Assembly: GCA_937957685.1 (NCBI GenBank)
Contig: CALGAO010000123.1
Span: forward strand, 1-37,150
Length of the DNA stretch: 37,150 nucleotides
Direction of reading: 5' to 3'
Source of the DNA: an uncultured Paenibacillaceae bacterium
Lineage (GTDB): Bacteria > Bacillota > Bacilli > Paenibacillales > DA-C8
Under the pieces are notes generated by a model. The model did not search any database and was not told the origin of the DNA. It worked only from the letters and a program-made list of their open reading frames with translations. The position numbers and the translations under genes were made by a program. Positions 15,974-23,126 of the stretch are shown here, piece by piece; within the stretch, counting starts at the first letter, position 1; each line of letters opens with the position of its first letter.

Positions 15974-16852
15974 TTACCTTGTCTGTTGATACGTCTTGTT
16001 CACCCTGCGGAACACGAGCATGACGAGTCCCAGGAACAGGAGAATGATGACGAAATAGATCCATACGAGAGCGCTTGACTTCCCGTAATCGCTGGTGGTC
16101 ACCTTCTGCATGATCGGATTGCGCGGGAACGTGAACAGATCAACGACGGTATAGATCAGGTTCAGGAAGATGAACGGGATCATGCCGGGCAGTGTGATCT
16201 TCCAGAACGATTCCCATGGGCTCGCGCCATCGATGCGCGCCGCTTCATAGACGGTAGCCGAGATCGTCTGGCGCCCTGCCAGGAACAGCAGGATCTGCAC
16301 ACCCGAGTACCACAGGATCAGGACGAAGGAGTTCATGATGCGGATGATCGGTCCCGACCACGAGCTGGGCAGCACCATGGAGACATAATCAGCCAGGTTA
16401 TACTGCTCCAGGAAGCCGAGCGTTCCTTCCCCCTGGTCATAGAATTCCTGAATGATCGCGCCGGTTGAGAAGATGACTGGCAGGAAGAAGATCGTTCGGA
16501 ACAGCCATCTTCCCGAGAAATTGTAGTTCAGCATGATCGCCACGAGCAGCGCGAAGATGACGATGATCGGGATCATGATGAGCGCTTCCTGGAGAAACGG
16601 GATGAGATTGTTGTACAGGATGCTGCCGTTTTCGAACAGAATCTGCTTATAGTACGTCACGCCCCTGTACTGAATGTCCAGCCCATCCGGCACGATGCGA
16701 ACCTGATTGAAGCTCATATACAGGGAGAAACCGATCGGAAACACCATGAATGCGAAGAAACCGAAGATCCACGGCGACAGGAAGAGCGCGCCTTCCAGCT
16801 TGCGCCAGGTGTTGATTTTCAGCTTCCTCTTGCCAATCAGCTTGCCGATCAT
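15974..16852 (-). CDS. Sugar ABC transporter permease (MalF/LplB-type)
   Basis: A 292-residue permease, partner of the 14988-15956 gene. It starts with a charged N-terminus and the helix GALFLSPWIFGFFAFMVF (22-39), typical of the MalF/MsmF/LplB group, and has five to six further hydrophobic segments. The EAA loop reads YEAARIDGASPWESFWKITLPG (about 204-225). ATG at 16852 overlaps the stop of the DUF5696 gene by four bases and follows AAGGGGAG, so translation of the two is probably coupled. That coupling ties this permease pair to the two unusual genes upstream rather than to a binding protein, which is where such pairs normally start. Confidence 0.93.
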   Translation of the reverse strand: MIGKLIGKRKLKINTWRKLEGALFLSPWIFGFFAFMVFPIGFSLYMSFNQVRIVPDGLDIQYRGVTYYKQILFENGSILYNNLIPFLQEALIMIPIIVIFALLVAIMLNYNFSGRWLFRTIFFLPVIFSTGAIIQEFYDQGEGTLGFLEQYNLADYVSMVLPSSWSGPIIRIMNSFVLILWYSGVQILLFLAGRQTISATVYEAARIDGASPWESFWKITLPGMIPFIFLNLIYTVVDLFTFPRNPIMQKVTTSDYGKSSALVWIYFVIILLFLGLVMLVFRRVNKTYQQTR

Positions 16853-19098
16853 CTGCTCATCTCCCCTTTCACTACTGTATATCCCATCGCCTGCACCGTC
16901 CGGCCGTCTACGGTGCGATCTGCTGAATTGTAGTTGACATAGACGCTTGTTCCATCCTCATAAACCGTAACGAACACGCCTTCGGCCAATTGTTTGTGAT
17001 CAATGATAAATTGATCCTGCAGTGTTGCGAATACCTCGTTGTATCTCTGATATTGTTCAACCGCATCCGCCTTCCAGTCATCGAAGCTGGAGTTTGGCGC
17101 CCCGTACATATACAGGCCGGTCAGATCAGCGGACATCGCTTTCGTGAACTCGAAGGACGGATAGGCGCCGTACTCGATGTCCTTCAGGAAATCCTGCCCA
17201 TACTCGTAACGCATGTTCTCTGGGGATGATGTGTAGGTGATGAGACCGTGCAGCACGATCTGCGCAAACGGAACGGCCCGCGCCGAGAACAGATCATAGG
17301 AATAGTCGTCGTTCATCCAGTTCATATGATCCACTTCGCCAATCGTATAGAACAGCGCATCGGTCAGTTGCAGCGAATCGATCTTGCTCTTGACTGTGCT
17401 GAGGATCTCCTGATCCGTCCTCAACACCTCTGCACGCATGCCGCCGAACCTGGTGTTGTAGTCGGTATGAACATAGGTGCCGACGCCCTCCAGCAGGAGC
17501 CCGTCAATGCCGAGTCCGGACAGATCATCCAGATCATCCTTGACCGATTGCAGGATGAACTTCTTGCTCACTTCGTAAAGTTCGGTGCCGTTGTCCAGCC
17601 TTGCCGACCAGATCGTGCCGGACAGGTCGCGCGTCGCATGATACCTCGCCACGAATCCGTTGGCGTGCGTATTGTTGAAGCCGTAATTGACCGCCAGATG
17701 CACCGGGATGTCCAGCGAATGGGCAAACTCGATGAAATGCTTCAGACCATCGACGCCGCCGATCCGCTTATCCACCCCGAGATAGCCCCCCAGCGCGCTG
17801 TATCCGCCCTTCTGCCATCCGTGATACGTGACGTGCATATTGGAGACGCCCAGACCGTACAGCTCCTGCAGCATCTGCATCGCTTCCGAGAACGTCGTCG
17901 CCTTCACATAGCGGTCAGTGATGACGCCCGGCTGCGTATCGGCACCGATGATCGAGACGTACATCGGAATATCCCGGCTCGTCGGCTGGATCCGCTCAAG
18001 GCCTTTCTCCTCCATCAGATACTCGCGGTAACGGGAAGCCATCCCGGCATAATCCGCTTGATCGGTGTCGAGCAGATAATAGCGGATCACCCGGTTCTCG
18101 CCGAAGCGGCTGTCCTTCGTATACGTATCGAAGCCGGTGCCATTCGCTTTATTCGTGATGTGGAAGTATTTCATACGGTAGTATTGCTGCGTTCCGATCC
18201 AGTTGTAATTGGAGTAAACACCTGCCGGAGAAGCGAGAATGTCCGTATACACTTCGCCTTCGACAACGACAGCCAGGAAAGCCTTGTTCTCCTTCTTCAT
18301 CCCGAAGACCGGCATCTGTACGCTGTAACGGCTCGTCGGGTTGTTGATAAACACCGCGTCGGAGCCATAGATCCGTTCCTGATAGATCTGCTTGATCGCA
18401 GTTTGCTGTTTCTGGAAGTTGAGGAGCGCCCCCGAGCCATCGGGAACGAACATGTAACCTTCACTGACGCCGACGGATTGCTCTGCCGAGAAGAAGGGAT
18501 ACAGCCTCAGCCAGAGCAGGCTCTCCTTGCCGTTCTCCTCAAGTCCGGCATCGAGGATCGAGGTTTCGACGTAATCATCCTCGATGCGAATCTGCACCGG
18601 GATGCGGAACCCGAGCGTCGGCATTTCCAGCACGAACGACACCCCGTCATCCAGATAGACGATATCCGCTACCTTGCCCTGTTCCCTGACAAAGTTCGTA
18701 TCCTTCGGCTGGGCGTTTGGATTCGTGAAGTCGATATATTGCAGCATGACCGGAGACTGCATATGTCCGATCCAGCTTCCGGAGATGCCGAGATTGTCCC
18801 ACTGCTCCGGATTCGGATAGGAGCGCCAGATGTGACCGTTGCGTTTGTCCTCCACGATAAAATGCGCCGTGACATCTTCAAACTTCAGCCGCAGCACATC
18901 ATTCTCCGCGATCGTCCGAAACCGGGAGTCCTGCGGCAGATCCTTCGACGTTTCCGCGTTGTTCTGCGCCTGCGTGTTGCCGCCTGCTGCCTGAGTCTCT
19001 TCCAGGAACGTGATCTTGGCCTGACTGAGCAGGATGACTAGCAGTGCAACGAATATGCATGAGAAAACGAGTTTCTTGTGCTCCCAGATCCATTTCAT
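16849..19098 (-). CDS. DUF5696-type membrane-anchored protein of unknown function
   Basis: A 749-residue protein with one N-terminal membrane segment (about 9-26, LVFSCIFVALLVILLSQA) serving as signal anchor, then a large extracytoplasmic region. Residues ~60-330 are beta-rich (FIVEDKRNGHIWRSYPNPEQW; GYMFVPDGSGALLNF; GMKKENKAFLAVVVEGEVY). Residues ~370-680 have a TIM-barrel-like rhythm (MHVTYHGWQKGGYSALGGYL; HLAVNYGFNNTHANG; GIDGLLLEGVG; FYTIGEVDHMNW), reminiscent of glycoside hydrolases, with several Asp/Glu candidates. I recognise the overall type as DUF5696; no function is established. ATG at 19098 follows AGGAGGTG and overlaps the upstream gene by four bases. Its place between an NHL/Yip1 protein and a permease suggests it handles sugar at the cell surface, as an enzyme or a binding component, but this is inference. 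Confidence 0.75.
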   Translation of the reverse strand: MKWIWEHKKLVFSCIFVALLVILLSQAKITFLEETQAAGGNTQAQNNAETSKDLPQDSRFRTIAENDVLRLKFEDVTAHFIVEDKRNGHIWRSYPNPEQWDNLGISGSWIGHMQSPVMLQYIDFTNPNAQPKDTNFVREQGKVADIVYLDDGVSFVLEMPTLGFRIPVQIRIEDDYVETSILDAGLEENGKESLLWLRLYPFFSAEQSVGVSEGYMFVPDGSGALLNFQKQQTAIKQIYQERIYGSDAVFINNPTSRYSVQMPVFGMKKENKAFLAVVVEGEVYTDILASPAGVYSNYNWIGTQQYYRMKYFHITNKANGTGFDTYTKDSRFGENRVIRYYLLDTDQADYAGMASRYREYLMEEKGLERIQPTSRDIPMYVSIIGADTQPGVITDRYVKATTFSEAMQMLQELYGLGVSNMHVTYHGWQKGGYSALGGYLGVDKRIGGVDGLKHFIEFAHSLDIPVHLAVNYGFNNTHANGFVARYHATRDLSGTIWSARLDNGTELYEVSKKFILQSVKDDLDDLSGLGIDGLLLEGVGTYVHTDYNTRFGGMRAEVLRTDQEILSTVKSKIDSLQLTDALFYTIGEVDHMNWMNDDYSYDLFSARAVPFAQIVLHGLITYTSSPENMRYEYGQDFLKDIEYGAYPSFEFTKAMSADLTGLYMYGAPNSSFDDWKADAVEQYQRYNEVFATLQDQFIIDHKQLAEGVFVTVYEDGTSVYVNYNSADRTVDGRTVQAMGYTVVKGEMSR

Positions 19099-21245
19099 CG
19101 CAAGGTCACCTCCTGATACACTTCTCGGATAAACTGAATCAGCTCAGTAGACAGGGCAACCAGCACCGCGATCAATACGCCGGACACCACGATCGCCACC
19201 ACAGAGAAGAAGATGTTGGCGAGCGTCTCTCCGAAGCTGTAGCTCTGCAAGGACATGACCTTCCAGATGATCATCAAGCCTACCCAAACAAGCATGGCCA
19301 GATTGATATATTCGTAGATCGGTCCTTCCGATAGCGTAAGCACATTCGATACGATCGCCAGCGGCACGCCGATCACGATGAATGGCACCAGCGTATAGGC
19401 CGTTCCGACGAACACATCCCTGAAACGGCCTTCGCCGCGATAGATCGAGCTGATCAGGTAATTGCAGATGATCCATGCGCCGACAAGCACGACGAACTGC
19501 AGCAGGATAAAGAACACATTGATCTCATACTTCTTCACCGGATTGAACGTAAAGCTCGTCACATATTCTGAGAAGGCAAGCGATACATACACCAGCAGAT
19601 AGAGGATCAAGGCGCTGAGCACACTGCCCTTGTTCTCGTAGCGCAGCGCTGTGAATCCGTCGATCGGATGCTTCAGAATATACCGCACATGCGAGACCTG
19701 CGCGACGATCGTCTGCCATCTGCCCGAGTCGGAACCGATCTGAAGCGGCTTGCCGTATCTCTTCCACAGCTTGCTTAGGATCACCCAGATGACGCCGATG
19801 ATGACGAGCACGGTGGCAACTTTGGCGAAGTTGGTCTGGATCCACTCCAGACGAATCTGCCAGTACGCCTCGGAGTAACCGATGTTGTTGCCCGCCTGAT
19901 AGAACAGGTCGGCGGCCCGTTCATATTCGCCTTTCTTGTATGCCGCTTTGGCCAGACCGTGCAAGGCTGGCGTGTAGCTGCCATTGAGCTTGAGCACTTC
20001 CTGCCAGAGCTCTTCGCTCTCCAGATACTTGCCCTGGATCGTCAGGCTGTTCGCCTCATAGACGAGAGCGCCGAACTCCGACAGTCGAAACATCTGCAGG
20101 ATATTCTCCTGGTCGTCAAGGATAAACAGTTCCTTCCGCGAATTGATCTCGATCGACGAAGGGTTCTTGACGAGTCCCAACTGCGTGATGCTGTTCGCCG
20201 ACTGTCCGCCCCAGAAGAAGAGCAATGCGCCGTCCGCATCATATTGGCTGATAAACTTGTATTGCCTGTCGATCACGATGAAGTTGCCCTCATCGTCCAC
20301 CGCCAGGTCGACCAGATTCGTTGGCGCACGCTTGGCGGAGCGATAGTCCCACTCCCTGTATTCGCCGAAGCTCTTGTTCTTCTCCCCGAGCGAGTTATAT
20401 TGCGACAGAATGTTCTGCCCTTCAAAGTTTAACTTCTTCACCTGATTGGAAGTGACATCCTGACCGCTCGTCACGGTATAGATGAAGCCGTTCTCGTCGA
20501 TCGTGATGTTGTTTATCGACGGCGGCAGCTTGCTCATCTCGTTCTCGTACATTTCTCTGGTGTACAGCGCCCGCTTCAGCGCGTCGATCACGGTAATGGA
20601 CGTTTTGTTCATGCCGAAGAACTTGGTAAAGTTCCCCTGCGGGTCAAACTGCATCGCCCCGTAGTATCCGCCAAGGGTCACGACGTAGATGTAACCGCGC
20701 TTGTCAACGATAACCTTGATCGGATCGAATTTGTAATCGGTGGGCATATATTTCGAATCGGGTTCGCCGATCTCAAGCAGGATGCGGCCCTGGGCATCCA
20801 TGGCCACGATCCGCTTGTTGCCGGTGTCGGCGACGTAGATGGTGCCGTCCTCGGTGACGAATACGCCTTGCGGTTTGTTCAGCTTGTTGTCCTGAGAAGG
20901 CTCGATGAAGCGCAGGAAGTTGCCGTCCGCATCGAAATGGACGATGCGGTTGTTGCCGGTATCCGCCACGTAAATCTCATCATTCTCTGTGATATAGATG
21001 TCCTGCGGATTGCGCATCGGCGATGGTTCCAGCACTTCCGGATCATCCTTGCTCGAAACGAACAGATCATGGCCGATAATCTTGACCGGCGTATAGGACG
21101 GTTGCACGATACGCATGCCGTAGGAGTCACGGATGTAAGTGTTGTACATCACGTCCGCACGCGCGCTCATCGGAGCCAGCATCACGCCGGCAGACACGAA
21201 CACGAGGATCAGCATGATCTTCATCAAGCGTGCATATGATTTCAT
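19095..21245 (-). CDS. NHL-repeat, TPR-like and Yip1-domain membrane protein
   Basis: A 716-residue fusion not known to me as a characterised protein. Residues 1-31 are a signal peptide ending in SARA. Residues ~75-390 are a beta-propeller of NHL repeats; the clearest are MRNPQDIYITENDEIYVADT and KPQGVFVTEDGTIYVADTGN, each followed by an R-I-V strand. Residues ~405-470 look like two TPR helices pairs (ALHGLAKAAYKKGEYERAAD). One transmembrane helix follows (about 484-500), then a Yip1-type domain with four or five helices (about 520-710). The propeller should be outside and the Yip1 part in the membrane. ATG at 21245 follows GGAGGG; its end overlaps the DUF5696 start. Co-translation with DUF5696 and both permease pairs points to a role in the transport complex, by inference. 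Confidence 0.8.
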   Translation of the reverse strand: MKSYARLMKIMLILVFVSAGVMLAPMSARADVMYNTYIRDSYGMRIVQPSYTPVKIIGHDLFVSSKDDPEVLEPSPMRNPQDIYITENDEIYVADTGNNRIVHFDADGNFLRFIEPSQDNKLNKPQGVFVTEDGTIYVADTGNKRIVAMDAQGRILLEIGEPDSKYMPTDYKFDPIKVIVDKRGYIYVVTLGGYYGAMQFDPQGNFTKFFGMNKTSITVIDALKRALYTREMYENEMSKLPPSINNITIDENGFIYTVTSGQDVTSNQVKKLNFEGQNILSQYNSLGEKNKSFGEYREWDYRSAKRAPTNLVDLAVDDEGNFIVIDRQYKFISQYDADGALLFFWGGQSANSITQLGLVKNPSSIEINSRKELFILDDQENILQMFRLSEFGALVYEANSLTIQGKYLESEELWQEVLKLNGSYTPALHGLAKAAYKKGEYERAADLFYQAGNNIGYSEAYWQIRLEWIQTNFAKVATVLVIIGVIWVILSKLWKRYGKPLQIGSDSGRWQTIVAQVSHVRYILKHPIDGFTALRYENKGSVLSALILYLLVYVSLAFSEYVTSFTFNPVKKYEINVFFILLQFVVLVGAWIICNYLISSIYRGEGRFRDVFVGTAYTLVPFIVIGVPLAIVSNVLTLSEGPIYEYINLAMLVWVGLMIIWKVMSLQSYSFGETLANIFFSVVAIVVSGVLIAVLVALSTELIQFIREVYQEVTLR

Positions 21246-21264
21246 CTTATCCCTCCGTTCATGC

Positions 21265-22161
21265 TCATTTGATGCCCGAATGCGCCATCGTCGCGATCAC
21301 CTTGCGCTGGAAGGTGAGGAAAATGATGAGCGTTGGCAGGAACAGGATCAAGCTGGCCGCCGCAACTGCCCCTTGACGCGCGACAGAGTTGGCAAGATTA
21401 TTGGTTAACGTGCTTAAATAATAAGGAAAAGTCTTCATCGCATCGTTCTGCATGAACAATGTCGATGTGGAGGTGTCATTCCAGATGTCCTGGAACGTCA
21501 GGATCGAGCTGGTCGCAATCGATGGCATGACGACCGGAATGACGATCCGCATGAAGACCGTAAACTCCCTTGCCCCGTCGATCTTGGCTGCTTCGATCAG
21601 GTCATTCGGGACCTGGTCCATGAATTGCTTGACCAGGAACACGCTGACCGGAGCGGCGACATGCGGCAAGATATGGCCGACATACGTATCCATAATGCCA
21701 AGCTGTGCCACCACGATATATCTCGGGATCTGCAAGGCTTCAGGAACGAACATCAGCGAGATGACGATGGCCGAGAACAGAAGCTTGCTGCCCGGGAATG
21801 GATGCTTGGACAGCGGGTACGCCGCCAGTGCGCTGACGATGACGACGCTCACCGTGCCGAGACCAGCCACCACGATGCTGTTGAACAAATATCTCGATGC
21901 CGGAATCGTGGAATCCTTCAGCAGCGAGAAGAATTCCGAGAAGTTGGTCAGCGTCGGCTGCTGAACGAAGATGCGCGGCGGATACAGGAACAGCTCCGAG
22001 TATGGCTTTAGCGCATGGTTAAAGATGTAGAATAGCGGCAGGATCATGAAGATGCCCACGAGCGTCAGGAACAGCATCAGCATCATCTGCGTCTTGTCCA
22101 GCTTGATCAGTCTGCGTCTAGCTCCTGCCTTGCTGGTGTTTTCTGCGATGGCAGCCATCAT
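21265..22161 (-). CDS. Carbohydrate ABC transporter permease (MalG-type)
   Basis: A 298-residue permease with six predicted helices (first about 27-49, MLMLFLTLVGIFMILPLFYIF). The EAA loop is IEAAKIDGAREFTVFMRIVIPV (about 190-211). The C-terminus is the typical LPTLIIFLTFQRKVIATMAHSGIK. It pairs with the MalF-type gene before it, overlapping it by four bases. Two ATGs stand in a row (22161 and 22158); the second is better spaced from AAGGGGG, so the protein may begin one residue later. This pair is directly downstream of the large binding protein and is its natural partner. Confidence 0.93.
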   Translation of the reverse strand: MMAAIAENTSKAGARRRLIKLDKTQMMLMLFLTLVGIFMILPLFYIFNHALKPYSELFLYPPRIFVQQPTLTNFSEFFSLLKDSTIPASRYLFNSIVVAGLGTVSVVIVSALAAYPLSKHPFPGSKLLFSAIVISLMFVPEALQIPRYIVVAQLGIMDTYVGHILPHVAAPVSVFLVKQFMDQVPNDLIEAAKIDGAREFTVFMRIVIPVVMPSIATSSILTFQDIWNDTSTSTLFMQNDAMKTFPYYLSTLTNNLANSVARQGAVAAASLILFLPTLIIFLTFQRKVIATMAHSGIK

Positions 22162-23126
22162 TCATCCCCCTTATTGCCAAACAGGCGCCAGCTTAACCGA
22201 TTGAAGAAATAGATCATGAGCAGCAGCACAACCGACAACGCGGCTGCATATCCCATCTCGTAACGGATCAGACCGAAGTCCGAAATATGGTTGTGGATCG
22301 TATGTCCGGCATATTCCGGAGTCGGCTTCATGCCTGACAGCGTCTCCCCGATCTGACCAGCCTTGAAGGCGTTGACGATGGCCATGACGGCGGCAAACAG
22401 CATCTGCGGTTTCATGTACGGAATCGTGATGTACCAGATCTCCTGCAGACGGCTCTTGACCCCGTCGATTCTCGCCGCTTCGTAGAGCTGCTTGTCGACG
22501 TTCAGTATGCCGGCGAGCAAAGCCAGGAATCCGACGCCCATACTCGTCCACATCGTCACGCCGATCATCGCGATCATCAGGTAATCCGGGTCGATTACCC
22601 AGAGCTGCGGCTCTTCGATCCAGCCCATGCGCAGCAGGAAGCTGTTCAGATACCCGATACGGTCGCCCGACAGAAGCGGTTGCCAGATGATGTTCATGAC
22701 GACGCCGCCGGCGAGCGATGGCGCATAGAATGCCAGCACGAACCAAATTCTCCAGCGATCCGGGATCTGGGCGATCAGCCAGGCGATGATGAAGGACAGC
22801 ACGTAACCGCCCGGACCCACGATAAGTGCGAACGTCAGCGTGTTCGGCAGCGCATACTTGAGGAACAGTACGTCCTGCGACAGCAGGTATTCGAAGTTAT
22901 CCCAACCCGCGAACGTCGGAGGCTGAATCGAGTTATAGTAAGTGAAGCTGAGTCCAAAGGCTGCGAGCACCGGGATCAGGATGAACAGCGTAAACGCAAT
23001 CAGGAAAGGAGACAGAAACAGATAGCTGATCCGGTATTTCCAGATGCGTTTGGTCAGCAGATTCAGCTTCTCCTGAACGCCCAGCTTCACCTGCGTCTTG
23101 CTCGCCAGTTGCAGTTCATTGGACAT
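22158..23126 (-). CDS. Sugar ABC transporter permease (MalF-type)
   Basis: A 322-residue permease with a ~30-residue charged N-terminal extension and then the classic opening YLFLSPFLIAFTLFILIPVL (about 35-54). Five further hydrophobic segments follow. The EAA loop is YEAARIDGVKSRLQEIWYITIPY (about 215-237). It forms the heterodimeric channel with the 21265-22161 permease. ATG at 23126 lies 11 bases inside the end of the solute-binding gene and follows GGGAGGGGG, so its expression is tied to that of the binding protein. Confidence 0.93.
   Translation of the reverse strand: MSNELQLASKTQVKLGVQEKLNLLTKRIWKYRISYLFLSPFLIAFTLFILIPVLAAFGLSFTYYNSIQPPTFAGWDNFEYLLSQDVLFLKYALPNTLTFALIVGPGGYVLSFIIAWLIAQIPDRWRIWFVLAFYAPSLAGGVVMNIIWQPLLSGDRIGYLNSFLLRMGWIEEPQLWVIDPDYLMIAMIGVTMWTSMGVGFLALLAGILNVDKQLYEAARIDGVKSRLQEIWYITIPYMKPQMLFAAVMAIVNAFKAGQIGETLSGMKPTPEYAGHTIHNHISDFGLIRYEMGYAAALSVVLLLMIYFFNRLSWRLFGNKGDE

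Noticed and set aside
17248..19041. A 597-codon open frame on the plus strand opposite the DUF5696 gene
   Set aside because: It is the antisense of a strongly supported gene, has no ribosome site and its Arg/His/Ile-rich composition is typical of a shadow frame. Similar plus-strand frames at 23878-25002 and 10-kb region were dropped for the same reason.
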